Assembly (NCBI GenBank): GCA_003963405.1
Contig: RXIY01000022.1
Span: 124,001 to 188,000 of the forward strand
Direction: 5' to 3'
From: Hyphomicrobiales bacterium
Lineage (GTDB): Bacteria; Pseudomonadota; Alphaproteobacteria; Rhizobiales; Beijerinckiaceae
Length of the DNA: 64,000 nt
Below the pieces are notes generated by a model, which made no database searches, had not been told where the DNA came from, and saw only the letters and a list, made by a program, of their open reading frames with translations. Of this stretch, positions 17,068 to 26,282 are shown in pieces. Both the position numbers and the translations under genes were made by a program. Position 1 is the stretch's first letter, and every line of letters starts with the position of its first letter.

Positions 17068-18441
17068 ATGTCCGACGATCACCGCCAGCTTCTCCGCGCC
17101 ATGTTCGACGCCGCTGTCGGCGCCGCGCATCCGTCCCGTTGCCTGCCGCAGCATCTGGCCAGGATCGCGCCGCCCAAGGGCCGCACGGTCGTCATCGGCG
17201 CCGGCAAGGCGGCTGCCTCCATGGCCGCGGCGGTCGAGGAACATTGGAGGGGCGGGCCGCTCGACGGGCTGGTCGTCACCCGCTACGAACATGGCGCGCC
17301 CACGAAGCAGATCGAGGTGATCGAAGCCTCGCATCCCGTGCCGGACGCCGCCGGCCGCGAGGCGGCGAAGCGCATCCTGCAGAAGGTGCAGGGACTCACC
17401 GAGGACGATCTCGTGCTGGCGCTGATTTCCGGCGGCGGTTCGGCGCTGATGGCTTTGCCGGCCGAGGGCGTGACGCTCGAGGAGAAGCAGGCCGTCAACA
17501 AGGCGCTTCTGAAGAGCGGCGCCAATATTTCCGAGATGAATTGCGTGCGCAAACATCTCTCCGCGATCAAGGGCGGCCGTCTCGCCCGCGCCGCTGCGCC
17601 CGCGCGCGTCGTCGCGCTGATGATCTCCGACGTGCCGAACGACGATCTTTCCGTCATCGCCTCCGGCCCCACGGTTCCCGATCCGACGACGCGCGAGGAC
17701 GCGCTCGCCGTCATCGCAAAATATAAAATCGACGCGCCGGCGGCGGTGCTCAAACATCTCTCCAGCCCGGATTGCGAGACGCCGAAGCCCGGCGACGCCA
17801 TCTTCGAGCGGGTCGAGAACATCCTCATCGCGACGCCGCAGGGCTCGCTCGACGCCGCCGCCGCCGTGGCGAAGGCGGCGGGCTACACGCCCTGCATCCT
17901 CGGCGATCTCGAAGGAGAGTCGCGCGACGTGGCGCTGGTGCACGCCGGCATCGCCAAGCAGATCGCCAATCACGGCCAGCCCTTCGAGCCGCCCGTCGCC
18001 CTCATATCGGGCGGCGAGACGACGGTCACCGTGCGCGGCAATGGCAAGGGCGGCCGCGACGCCGAATTTCTCCTGGGCCTGACGCTGGCGCTCGAAGGTT
18101 TCGGCGGCATTTCCGCCATCGCCTGCGATACGGACGGCATCGACGGGGTCGAGACCAACGCCGGCGCCATGATGCTCCCCGACAGCTTCGCCCGCGCGCA
18201 GGCCAAGGGCGTCGATCTCAAGGCGCTCTTCGCCAACAACGACGCCTTCACCGCCTTCGAGGCCCTGGGCGATCTCGTCGTCACCGGCCCGACGCGCACG
18301 AACGTCAACGACTTCCGCGCCATCCTGGTGCCGAAGCGCGTCGGCGAGGGCCGTCGCGCCGAGGGAGCCGGCGGCGGCGCGAAAGCCGCGGAGGCTTCGT
18401 CCGGCTCCAATCTGCTGCGCTGGCTCGGCCTCGCGCGGTGA
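17068..18441 (+). CDS. gck: Glycerate 2-kinase (MOFRL family)
   Basis: A 457-residue class II glycerate kinase. It has the N-terminal glycerate-kinase domain with VVIGAGKAAASMA (residues 41-53) and ISGGGSALMALP, and a C-terminal MOFRL domain with ISGGETTVTVRGNGKGGRDAEF and CDTDGIDG. It phosphorylates D-glycerate to 2-phosphoglycerate, linking HprA to enolase and Ppc. The last 40 residues, rich in Gly and Ala and ending in LLRWLGLAR, are longer than usual. GGAAG precedes the ATG. It closes the serine-cycle block, and all its metabolic partners lie upstream. Confidence 0.93.
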   Translation: MSDDHRQLLRAMFDAAVGAAHPSRCLPQHLARIAPPKGRTVVIGAGKAAASMAAAVEEHWRGGPLDGLVVTRYEHGAPTKQIEVIEASHPVPDAAGREAAKRILQKVQGLTEDDLVLALISGGGSALMALPAEGVTLEEKQAVNKALLKSGANISEMNCVRKHLSAIKGGRLARAAAPARVVALMISDVPNDDLSVIASGPTVPDPTTREDALAVIAKYKIDAPAAVLKHLSSPDCETPKPGDAIFERVENILIATPQGSLDAAAAVAKAAGYTPCILGDLEGESRDVALVHAGIAKQIANHGQPFEPPVALISGGETTVTVRGNGKGGRDAEFLLGLTLALEGFGGISAIACDTDGIDGVETNAGAMMLPDSFARAQAKGVDLKALFANNDAFTAFEALGDLVVTGPTRTNVNDFRAILVPKRVGEGRRAEGAGGGAKAAEASSGSNLLRWLGLAR

Positions 18442-18512
18442 CGGCGCGGCGCGCGTCGCCTGCGCAAGGGCCTTGGACCGAAGCGCCCGGCTTGCTAGAC
18501 TGAGGACGAAAA

Positions 18513-18537
18513 GCGCCGGGCTTTCGAGGCCCGGCGC
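18513..18537. repeat. 9-bp-arm hairpin after gck
   Basis: GCGCCGGGC and GCCCGGCGC flank a 7-base loop. No T run follows on the + strand, but AAAA precedes it, so it reads as hairpin plus TTTT on the minus strand. It may still mark the end of the serine-cycle transcript. Confidence 0.5.
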
Positions 18538-18578
18538 AGTCACGTACGGCTCGAGCGCCGACCATTCCCGAAAAGAAG

Positions 18579-19430
18579 ATGAACAAGCCCGTGAGCCCCG
18601 AAAATTTTGACGCGCGCGCCGCCGCCGCCATGTTCGAACGCTATCGCCGCGAGGATTCGCCCCGGCCCGCGATGTGGAACGACACGCTCGACCTCATCCT
18701 CGCCCATCGCTCGCACCGCAATTATCTCGACCAGCCGCTGCCCGAGGGCGCGCTGGAGACCATCGTCGCCGCGGCGCAATCGGCCTCGACCTCCTCCAAT
18801 CTCCAGGTGTGGAGCGTCGTCGCGGTCGAGGACGAGGCGCGCAAGACCCGCCTCGCCGATCTCGCCGGCGGGCAGAAGCACATTCGCGACTGCAAGCTGC
18901 TGCTCATCTGGCTCTGCGACCTCGCGCGGCTCGACGCCCTCGCCAGGGACAAGGGCCGCGAGGCGGCGGCGCTCCCTTATCTCGAAATCTTCATGACCGG
19001 CGTGGTCGACGCGGCGCTCGCGGCGCAAAACGCCGTCGTCGCGCTCGAATCGCTCGGCCTTGGCTGCTGCTATATCGGCGCCATGCGCAACAAGCCCGAA
19101 GAGGTGGCCAAGGAGTTGAACCTGCCGCAAAACGTCTTCGCCGTCTTCGGCATGACGGTCGGCGTGCCGGATCCCGCCGCCAACGCCGGCGTCAAGCCGC
19201 GCCTCGGTCCGGCGGCCGTGCTGCATCGCGAGCAATATCAGTGGGGCGACGCCCAGCGCGAGGCGGTCGAAAAGCTCGACGTGGTCTTCAAGGACTTTCA
19301 GAAAGAGCAGGGCCTGCCCGAACAGGGCTGGATCCGGCAGGTGCTCTCGCGCGTGCGCGGCCCGGACGCCATGAGCGGCCGCGATCACATTCGCGCGGCG
19401 CTGAAGGCGCTCGGCTTCGAACTGCGCTGA
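18579..19430 (+). CDS. Nitroreductase-family flavoprotein (NfsA-like)
   Basis: A 283-residue FMN-dependent oxidoreductase of the NfsA/FRP type. The start of the FMN site is HRSHRNYLDQPLP (residues 46-58), followed by SASTSSNLQVWS, and GLGCCYIGAMRN in the second half. Such enzymes reduce nitro-compounds, quinones or flavins with NAD(P)H in the cytosol; the natural substrate is unknown. GAAAAGAAG precedes the ATG. It stands between the serine-cycle block and an MFS transporter, with no evident link to either. Confidence 0.85.
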   Translation: MNKPVSPENFDARAAAAMFERYRREDSPRPAMWNDTLDLILAHRSHRNYLDQPLPEGALETIVAAAQSASTSSNLQVWSVVAVEDEARKTRLADLAGGQKHIRDCKLLLIWLCDLARLDALARDKGREAAALPYLEIFMTGVVDAALAAQNAVVALESLGLGCCYIGAMRNKPEEVAKELNLPQNVFAVFGMTVGVPDPAANAGVKPRLGPAAVLHREQYQWGDAQREAVEKLDVVFKDFQKEQGLPEQGWIRQVLSRVRGPDAMSGRDHIRAALKALGFELR

Positions 19431-19514
19431 AGGCGGAAAACGCGGGTGGGAGTTTCCGGCTTCTTACGAGATATCGGGGCGCGGTCCCCCACCCGTCGCC
19501 GCTGCGCGGCGCCA

Positions 19515-19535
19515 CCCTCCCCGCAAGGGGGAGGG
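19515..19535. repeat. CCCTCCCC palindrome between nitroreductase and MFS genes
   Basis: 8-bp arms CCCTCCCC and GGGGAGGG around five bases, another copy of the dispersed GC-rich family. No T tract follows. Confidence 0.55.
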
Positions 19536-19675
19536 ATTGCCGTCCCCGGTTCACCATCGAGGCGATGCGGCGTGGAAACGCGAGTGTCCGAAGATGATGG
19601 GCGACCGCGCCGCGGCTCCATCCCTCTATTTTACGGGAAGGGTGGCCAGCCAAGCCGGCCGGATGGGGCGCGCGC

Positions 19676-20962
19676 GTGACCCAGACCCTCGAGCGGCCGG
19701 CGCGGATCGATGTCGACGGCCAGCACGTCGTCGCCAAGATCGGCTGGCGGCTGATCCCGCTCCTGACCGCCGGTTTCTTCATCGCCTATCTCGATCGCGT
19801 GAACGTCGGCTTCGCCGCGCTCACCATGAACGAGGAAATGGGCTTCACGCCAGCCTTTTACGGTTGGGCGGCCGGGATCTTCTTCATCACTTATTGCCTC
19901 TTCGAGGCGCCCAGCAATCATGTGATGCACCGCGTCGGCGCGCGCCGCTGGATCGCGCGCATCATGGTGAGCTGGGGCCTCGTCGCGGCGGCCACGGCCT
20001 TCGTGTGGAGCGAAACGAGCTTCGTCGTGCTGCGGCTGCTGCTCGGCGCGGCGGAGGCCGGCTTCGCGCCGGGCGCCATCCTTTACCTCACTTATTGGGT
20101 TCCGGCCGCGCAACGGGCGCGCCTGCTCTCGGGCTTCCTGATGGCGGTTCCGCTCGGCAGCGCCATCGGCGCGCCGATCTCGGGCGTGATCCTCACCGTG
20201 ATGGACGGGGTCGCGGGCGTCTCGGGCTGGCGCTGGCTCTTTCTGATCGAGGCGCTGCCCTCGATCGCCCTCGGGTTCGTCTGTTTCTTTTATCTGCCCG
20301 ACCGGCCGGTCGACGCGAAATGGCTCACCGACCGCGAGCGCGATTGGCTTGAGGGCGAGCTCGGGCGCGAAGAGCCGGCCCATGATGAAAACTACTGGCG
20401 CGCGCTCGCCGACCGCCGCGTGCTGACGCTCGGCGTCGCCTATTTCGGCGTCGTCATGGCGCTCTACGGCTTGAGCTTCTGGCTGCCGCAGATCGTCAGG
20501 GGCTTCGGCGCGAGCCTTCTCGCGGCGGGCGTCCTGACGGCGGTCCCTTACGCCTTCGGCGCGCTCGCCATGCGGCTGTGGAGCGCGAGTTCCGACCGTC
20601 GGGGCGAAACCGTGCTGCATACGGCGATCGTCTGCGCCGTCGGCAGTCTCGGCCTCGTCGGTGCGGCTTTCGCGTCCTCGCCCGTCGTCGCGATGATCGC
20701 GCTGACGCTTGCGGCGGTGGGCGCCGTCGGCGCGCTGCCGACTTTCTGGAGTTTCTCGACGCTCGCGCTCGGCCCCGCCGACGCGGTGGTGGGGCTCGCG
20801 GTCATCAATTCCATCGGCAATCTGTCGGGTTTCGCGGGGCCGTGGCTCGTCGGCCTTATAAAAGGCGCGACCGGAGAGTTTTCTGACGCCCTGCTGGTTC
20901 TCGCTCTGGGGCCGGCGCTGACGGCGGCGCTCATCCTGCGCCTTGCGCCCCGGCGGCGCTGA
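19676..20962 (+). CDS. MFS transporter, anion:cation symporter (ACS) type
   Basis: A 428-residue inner-membrane protein with about 12 hydrophobic segments. The first loop has YLDRVNVGFA, the mark of the ACS subfamily that carries hexuronates, phthalate, tartrate and other organic anions. The central cytoplasmic loop is at about residues 215-240. The GTG start fits the beginning of the conserved region; GGATGGGG lies before it. The substrate is unknown. A 245-bp gap with a GC-rich palindrome separates it from the nitroreductase gene, so it is probably its own unit. Confidence 0.88.
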   Translation: MTQTLERPARIDVDGQHVVAKIGWRLIPLLTAGFFIAYLDRVNVGFAALTMNEEMGFTPAFYGWAAGIFFITYCLFEAPSNHVMHRVGARRWIARIMVSWGLVAAATAFVWSETSFVVLRLLLGAAEAGFAPGAILYLTYWVPAAQRARLLSGFLMAVPLGSAIGAPISGVILTVMDGVAGVSGWRWLFLIEALPSIALGFVCFFYLPDRPVDAKWLTDRERDWLEGELGREEPAHDENYWRALADRRVLTLGVAYFGVVMALYGLSFWLPQIVRGFGASLLAAGVLTAVPYAFGALAMRLWSASSDRRGETVLHTAIVCAVGSLGLVGAAFASSPVVAMIALTLAAVGAVGALPTFWSFSTLALGPADAVVGLAVINSIGNLSGFAGPWLVGLIKGATGEFSDALLVLALGPALTAALILRLAPRRR

Positions 20963-21067
20963 CGGCTAGTTGGAGTTTGGAGAGAAGCGCGCGTCGCTCG
21001 AAAAACCGGTTTCCCCTTTTCTGCCGCGCACTCTAGAATCGCCGTTCCTGAATCGGAAAAGATCGAA

Positions 21068-22282
21068 ATGTCGGATTTTTATCGGATCAAGCGCCTGCCG
21101 CCCTACGTCTTCGAGCAGGTGAACCGCCTGAAGGCCAAGGCGCGCGCCTCCGGCGCCGACATCATCGACATGGGGATGGGCAATCCCGATCTCCCGGCGC
21201 CGAAGCATGTCGTCGAGAAGCTCGTCGAGACCGCGGGGCGCCCGCGCACGGATCGTTATTCCGCCTCCAAGGGCATCGCCGGGCTGCGCCGCGCCCAGGC
21301 GGGCTATTATCAGCGCCGTTTCGGAGTCACGCTCGATCCCGAGACCCAGGTCGTCGCGACGCTCGGCTCCAAGGAAGGCTTCGCCAATATGGCGCAGGCC
21401 ATCACCGCGCCGGGCGACGTGGTGCTCGTGCCCAATCCGTCCTATCCGATCCACGCCTTCGGCTTTCTGATGGCGGGGGGCGTCATCCGCTCCGTGCCGT
21501 CGGCGCCGGGCCCGGCCTATTTCGCGGCGCTCGAACGCGCGATGATCCATTCGATCCCCAAGCCCATCGCCGTCATCGTCTGCTATCCGTCCAATCCGAC
21601 GGCGGAAGTGGCGTCGCTCGATTTTTACAAGGACCTCGTCGCCTTCGCCAAGAAGCACGACATCTTCATTCTCTCGGACCTCGCCTATGCGGAGGTCTTC
21701 TTCGACGACGCGCCGCCGCCGTCCGTGCTTCAGGTGCCGGGCGCGATCGACGTGACGGTGGAATTCACCTCCATGTCGAAGACCTTCTCCATGGCGGGCT
21801 GGCGCATCGGCTTCGCGGTCGGCAATGAGCGGCTCTGCGCGGCGCTCGCGCGCGTGAAAAGCTATCTCGATTACGGCGCCTTCACGCCCATTCAGGTCGC
21901 GGCGACGGCGGCGCTCAACGGCCCCGACGATTGCGTGCGGGAGATGCGCGCGATCTACAAGAAGCGTCGCGACGTGATGGTGGAGAGCTTCGCGCAGGCC
22001 GGCTGGCCGATCCCGGCCCCTTCCGCCTCCATGTTCGCCTGGGCGCCTGTGCCGGAGCGGTTCCGCGGCATGTCGAGCCTGGATTTCTCCAAGCTCCTCA
22101 TCGAGAAGGCGGATGTCGCCGTGGCGCCGGGCGAGGGCTTCGGCGAAAATGGCGAGGGCTATCTGCGTCTGGCGCTGGTCGAAAACGAGCAGCGCATCCG
22201 CCAGGCCGCGCGCAATCTGCGCCGCTTCTTCGAGACGGCCGATCAGCTACACAATGTCGTGCCGCTCGCGGCGCGGGGGTGA
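21068..22282 (+). CDS. Class I/II PLP aminotransferase, AlaC-like
   Basis: A 404-residue fold-type I aminotransferase. The N-terminal blocks IIDMGMGNPDLPAPKH and YSASKGIAGLRRA match AlaC and LL-diaminopimelate-type enzymes. SDLAYAEVFF holds the conserved Asp/Tyr pair, SMSKTFSMAGWRIGF carries the PLP lysine, and the C-terminal YLRLALVE has the substrate-carboxylate arginine. The best family match is glutamate-pyruvate aminotransferase AlaC; methionine or diaminopimelate transamination cannot be excluded. It is transcribed alone. Only a weak ribosome site is visible before the ATG. Confidence 0.88.
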   Translation: MSDFYRIKRLPPYVFEQVNRLKAKARASGADIIDMGMGNPDLPAPKHVVEKLVETAGRPRTDRYSASKGIAGLRRAQAGYYQRRFGVTLDPETQVVATLGSKEGFANMAQAITAPGDVVLVPNPSYPIHAFGFLMAGGVIRSVPSAPGPAYFAALERAMIHSIPKPIAVIVCYPSNPTAEVASLDFYKDLVAFAKKHDIFILSDLAYAEVFFDDAPPPSVLQVPGAIDVTVEFTSMSKTFSMAGWRIGFAVGNERLCAALARVKSYLDYGAFTPIQVAATAALNGPDDCVREMRAIYKKRRDVMVESFAQAGWPIPAPSASMFAWAPVPERFRGMSSLDFSKLLIEKADVAVAPGEGFGENGEGYLRLALVENEQRIRQAARNLRRFFETADQLHNVVPLAARG

Positions 22283-22346
22283 TTGCGTTCGGCGCGCACG
22301 CCACATCGCTTGCTGGGATTAGCGTGCGCACGCCATGGGAACGCGC

Positions 22347-23114
22347 TCAAGGTTTGGCGGGCAGAACGAGATTGATCTTCTCGCCCGGCCTGATGCCGAA
22401 TATGTCGAAATACTCGTCTTCCGACAAAAGCTTCGCCGCTTCATCGAGAAAGTTCTGATTTCGCGCATTGAGTTCGTCAACGGTCGGTAGAACCAACGAA
22501 TGCGCTTGAGCCGCAGCTGACGCTTGAAACTGAGCGCGTAGATGAAGCAGTTGCGCCGCGACGTCGAGCTTGGAGCCGAGCACCTGACCGACTTGCGCCG
22601 CAAATTCGTCTGGCTGGGGGCTGGGAGTCGTCATCGATGGTCCGGTGGTTAACGGATGGCCTCCGCCTGTGCATCCAGCGATCTTGCTTTGCCATGCAGC
22701 ATGCTGGAGTCCATAGGTCCCGTAGATTGCAATGCTGACCGGGTAGCCTTTGGCCCCCGCGACGGTAAGCGCGGCGCCGCTTACGCCTGTCGCGTAAAGC
22801 ACCTGGTTGGCGAGTTGGTGGCACACGCCGTCGACGCCGTAAGTGAATATAGTGCCTCGCGCGGCGTAGACAGCGACGCTGTCAGAATTTGGCGTGACGA
22901 GGCATCTGGCAAGGTTGAGGTCGCCGTTTCTGGATCCGAGCGCGCGCCCTTGCGAATGAAAGCCGCCCCAGCAGTACCAGAAATCTTCATGCGCGGCGAT
23001 GACTGCCTGGATGTCAGGAAACGGATTTAATCTGCTATCGTAACTTGTTACCCACGTGTGGTCCACCGGCGCGCCGGATACGAAAGCAGGCGTAGCCCAT
23101 GTAAAAAGGGTCAT
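22347..23114 (-). CDS. Hypothetical protein with a VCHQLANQ motif
   Basis: I do not recognise this 255-residue protein. The ATG at 23114 is preferred to a TTG 51 bp upstream. It has no clear signal peptide. A conserved-looking centre contains GVDGVCHQLANQVLYATG, then GAKGYPVSIAIYGTYG; the Cys-His pair could be catalytic or bind metal. The C-terminal third is helical and ends in DEYFDIFGIRPGEKINLVL. Base composition is visibly less GC-rich than in the neighbours, which hints at transfer. It sits alone between the aminotransferase and murA, converging on the former. Confidence 0.55.
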   Translation of the reverse strand: MTLFTWATPAFVSGAPVDHTWVTSYDSRLNPFPDIQAVIAAHEDFWYCWGGFHSQGRALGSRNGDLNLARCLVTPNSDSVAVYAARGTIFTYGVDGVCHQLANQVLYATGVSGAALTVAGAKGYPVSIAIYGTYGLQHAAWQSKIAGCTGGGHPLTTGPSMTTPSPQPDEFAAQVGQVLGSKLDVAAQLLHLRAQFQASAAAQAHSLVLPTVDELNARNQNFLDEAAKLLSEDEYFDIFGIRPGEKINLVLPAKP

Positions 23115-23267
23115 GGCAATATTCCATAAAATGTTTTTTGCGCATCGAGCTTGGCGCCAATTCAATTCCGAGTGAAGCGCAACTTTCCGAATCGAGCCCT
23201 GATGTGAGCGTAGGCATTGATCGCGCCCGAAAATCAGAGGCGCGGGAGATCGAGTCGAGAGGCGAGT

Positions 23268-24563
23268 CTACCCCTGTCCGCTGATGCGCTCGATTTGTGC
23301 GCCGCAGTCGGAAAGTTTCTTTTCGAGGCGTTCGAAGCCGCGGTCGAGGTGATAGACGCGGTTGATCGTCGTCTCGCCGCGCGCCGCGAGCGCCGCGATC
23401 ACGAGCGACACCGAGGCGCGCAGATCCGTCGCCATCACCGGCGCGCCGTCGAGATGATCGGCGCCCGTGACCACCGCCGTATCGCCATCGAGCTTGATGT
23501 GGGCGCCGAGCCGCGCAAGCTCCTGCACATGCATGAAGCGGTTCTCGAAGATCGTCTCGGTGATGCGCGAGACGCCCTTGGCGCGCGTCATCAGCGCCAT
23601 GAACTGCGCCTGAAGATCGGTGGGGAAAGCCGGGAAGGGCGCCGTCACGATATCGACAGGCGAAATCCCTGAGCCGTTGCGCGTGACGCGCAGGCCCTCA
23701 TTGGTCTCGATCACATGCGCGCCGGCGGCGACGAGCGCGTCGAGCGCCGCCTGCAAAATATCGGCGCGGGCGCCGGCGAGCAGCACGTCGCCGCCGGTCA
23801 TCGCCACAGCCATGGCGTAGGTGCCGGCCTCGATGCGATCGGGCATGACGGCGTGACGCGCGCCCGACAGCGAAGTGACGCCCTCGATCTCGATCGTGGG
23901 CGAGCCGGCGCCGGAGATGCGCGCGCCCATCTTTTGCAGGCATTCGGCGAGATCGACGATCTCGGGCTCGCGCGCGGCGTTGCGGATGACCGTCGTCCCC
24001 CGCGCGAGCGAAGCCGCCATCAGCGCCGTATGGGTGCCGCCGACCGTGACTTTGGGAAAGTCGATTTCTCCGCCGACGAGGCCGTCCCTGGCCGAGCCGA
24101 CGACATAGCCGTTTTCGATCTCGATCCGGGCGCCGAGTTTTTGGAGCGCCATCAGCAGGAGATCGACGGGCCGCGTGCCGATGGCGCAGCCGCCGGGAAG
24201 CGAGACGCGGCATTCGCCCATGCGGGCGAGGAGCGGCGCCAAGACCCAGAAGCTCGCGCGCATCCGCGAGACGAGCTCATAGGGGGCGGTCGTGTCGACA
24301 ATCTCGCGGGCGGTGAAATGAACCGTGCGGCCGGCGTTCTCCGTATCGCCCCGGCGCTTGCCGGAGATGGTGCAGTCGACGCCGTGATTGCCCAGAATGC
24401 GCTCGAGTTGCGTCACATCCGCAAGCAGCGGCATGTTTTCGAGCGTCAGCGTCTCCCTGGTGAGCAGCGAGGCGATCATCAGCGGCAGGGCGGCGTTCTT
24501 GGCGCCGGAAATGGGGATGACGCCGTTGAGCGGCGCGCCGCCGACAATCCTGATCTTGTCCAT
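23268..24563 (-). CDS. murA: UDP-N-acetylglucosamine 1-carboxyvinyltransferase MurA
   Basis: The 431-residue enzyme is full length. SGAKNAALP near the N-terminus and the active-site loop [13 protein letters not shown], with the PEP- and fosfomycin-reactive cysteine, are present. It transfers enolpyruvate from PEP to UDP-GlcNAc, the first committed step of peptidoglycan synthesis, in the cytosol. Having Cys in the loop predicts fosfomycin sensitivity at the target level. Its ATG overlaps the stop of the small gene upstream (TAATG), so translation is coupled. Confidence 0.97.
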   Translation of the reverse strand: MDKIRIVGGAPLNGVIPISGAKNAALPLMIASLLTRETLTLENMPLLADVTQLERILGNHGVDCTISGKRRGDTENAGRTVHFTAREIVDTTAPYELVSRMRASFWVLAPLLARMGECRVSLPGGCAIGTRPVDLLLMALQKLGARIEIENGYVVGSARDGLVGGEIDFPKVTVGGTHTALMAASLARGTTVIRNAAREPEIVDLAECLQKMGARISGAGSPTIEIEGVTSLSGARHAVMPDRIEAGTYAMAVAMTGGDVLLAGARADILQAALDALVAAGAHVIETNEGLRVTRNGSGISPVDIVTAPFPAFPTDLQAQFMALMTRAKGVSRITETIFENRFMHVQELARLGAHIKLDGDTAVVTGADHLDGAPVMATDLRASVSLVIAALAARGETTINRVYHLDRGFERLEKKLSDCGAQIERISGQG

Positions 24564-24751
24564 TACGCCTCGCTGTCGTCTTTCTGCGCGCCGGCCCGCA
24601 GCGCCCGTTCACGGACCTTGCGGCGCGCCAGATTGGCCCGCAGCGCAGCCGAAAGCGCGGCCGCGTTTTTCTTTCCCGCCGTCTTTGAAGGTTTCTCGCC
24701 CGAATCCGACGCTTTTGCGGCGGGAGGGGGCTCCTGTCCTCGTTCCGTCAT
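24563..24751 (-). CDS. Small basic protein coupled to murA, 62 aa
   Basis: This short gene is easily missed: 62 residues, lysine- and alanine-rich, with a disordered first half and a helix with [15 protein letters not shown] near the end. GAGG lies ahead of the ATG, and its TAA shares one base with the murA ATG. Similar small proteins upstream of murA are common in Alphaproteobacteria, with no known function to my knowledge. The basic helix suggests nucleic-acid or ribosome contact, which is speculation. Confidence 0.65.
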   Translation of the reverse strand: MTERGQEPPPAAKASDSGEKPSKTAGKKNAAALSAALRANLARRKVRERALRAGAQKDDSEA

Positions 24752-24831
24752 CGCCTCGTCAACCGGGATAGAGCGTGAGCGTCTTCCTAGGGCGTCGCGG
24801 CAGGGGTGGCAAGCGCGGGCGCCTTCCGCTC

Positions 24832-26049
24832 TCAAAGCGCCCGCACGACGAGCGTCGCATTGATCCCGCCAAAGGCGAAGGAGTTGGAGAGCGCCACGCG
24901 GATCGGCATTTTGCGGGCCTCGTTGGGGATCGCGTCGACCGCGCATTTGGGGTCGGACTCGACGAAGTTGATCGTCGGCGGGGCAATCTGCTCGCGCAGC
25001 GCGTTGATCGTCACGGTGAGTTCGAGCCCCCCGCTCGCCCCGAGCGCATGGCCGTGAATGGGCTTCGTGGAGGAAACGGGCGGCGGCCTGTCGCCGAAGA
25101 CCGCGCGCATCGCTTCGGATTCGGTGATGTCGTTGGCGTAGGTCGCGGTGCCGTGGGCGTTGAGGTAATCGACGGCCGAGGGCGCAAGTCCGGCGCTCTC
25201 CAGCGCGAGCCGCATGCAGCGCGCCGGACCTTCGACATCGGCGCGCAGCGGATCGAAGGCGTCGCTCGTCGTGCCATAGCCCGCGAGTTCGCACAGCGGC
25301 GTCGCGCCCCGGGCGAGGGCGGTCTCCAGAGTCTCGAGGATGAAGACCGCGGCGCCCTCGCCGAGCGTCATGCCGTTGCGCCGGGCCGAAAAGGGCCGGC
25401 AGAGATCGGGGGTGAGCACGCGCAGCGCCTCCCAGGCGCGCATCGAGCCATTCGTCACGCAGGCCTCCGCGCCGCCGGCGATGGCGCGGTCGGCGCGGCC
25501 GGCGCGCAGCATTTCGAAGGCCTCGCCGATCGCCTGGGTCGCCGAGGAGCAGGCCGAGGCGAGGGCGAAGGTCGGCCCCTTGGCGCCGTAGCGCATGCCG
25601 AGCGTCGTCGGCGCGGCGCTCGGGATCAGGCGCGGCACCGCAAGCGTGTCGGGGCGCTTGCCCTCCGCATATTCGCTGTAGGAGGTGTCGTCGATGGTTG
25701 TGGCGCCGCCGATGCCCGTGCCGATGACGACCGCCGTGCGCGCGCCGCCGACCTCCTTGCGCGCAAAGCCCGCCTGCGCCAGCGCCTCGTCAGCGGCGAC
25801 GATCGAAAACTGGGTGAAGGGATCGCAATAGGGCAGGAGCTCCGGCTCGATATGCCCGGCCGGGTCGAAGTCGGGAACCTGCGCCGCGATCTTGATGCGC
25901 CCCGGATAGGGGCGCGCGAGCGTCAGCGGCCGGATGCAGGAGACGCCGCCCTTCGCCGCGGCCCAGAGGGGCGCCGCGCCGACGCCCGCCGCCGAGACGG
26001 CGCCCATGCCCGTGATGACGAGCCTGCGGGAAGAAAGCTTTGTCGTCAT
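24832..26049 (-). CDS. Beta-ketoacyl-ACP synthase (FabF-like)
   Basis: A 405-residue thiolase-fold condensing enzyme with the full Cys-His-His triad: C167 in SACSSA, H299 in NAHGTAT and H334 in GHALGASG. It joins malonyl-ACP to an acyl chain with loss of CO2. It is more divergent than a housekeeping FabF (for example FTQFSIVAADEAL and a short N-terminus), and no acyl carrier protein gene is adjacent, so a secondary lipid or special fatty acid role is possible. The start at 26049 has GAGGGG upstream. It is divergent from rplY. Confidence 0.88.
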   Translation of the reverse strand: MTTKLSSRRLVITGMGAVSAAGVGAAPLWAAAKGGVSCIRPLTLARPYPGRIKIAAQVPDFDPAGHIEPELLPYCDPFTQFSIVAADEALAQAGFARKEVGGARTAVVIGTGIGGATTIDDTSYSEYAEGKRPDTLAVPRLIPSAAPTTLGMRYGAKGPTFALASACSSATQAIGEAFEMLRAGRADRAIAGGAEACVTNGSMRAWEALRVLTPDLCRPFSARRNGMTLGEGAAVFILETLETALARGATPLCELAGYGTTSDAFDPLRADVEGPARCMRLALESAGLAPSAVDYLNAHGTATYANDITESEAMRAVFGDRPPPVSSTKPIHGHALGASGGLELTVTINALREQIAPPTINFVESDPKCAVDAIPNEARKMPIRVALSNSFAFGGINATLVVRAL

Positions 26050-26179
26050 ACGGTTCGTCCCCTCGCAAGAACCATCGCGGCGGGCGCCGCCCAATCAAGA
26101 ATTCTCTCAATACTCCTGTTAAAGGCGCGGGGCCTCGAAACGCAAGCGGGGTCATGCGTTCCAGCGCCGACGCGCCGCC

Positions 26180-26208
26180 TTGCCTCGCCCGGCCCTGTCC
26201 CCTATAAG
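26180..26208 (+). promoter_or_regulatory. Sigma-70-type promoter for rplY
   Basis: TTGCCT and TATAAG are separated by 17 bp, about 75 bp before the rplY start. In this GC-rich setting the match is good and the position fits. Confidence 0.6.
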
Positions 26209-26282
26209 CTCGCGCTCGGCGCCTGCGTTTCCGACACCCCTGGAGGCGAGCGGCGCTTTTTCTTTTTTGAAAGGACACCGAC

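Noticed and set aside
18513..18537. Strong hairpin behind gck read as a rho-independent terminator
   Set aside because: No T tract on the + strand. It is kept as a repeat or hairpin only.
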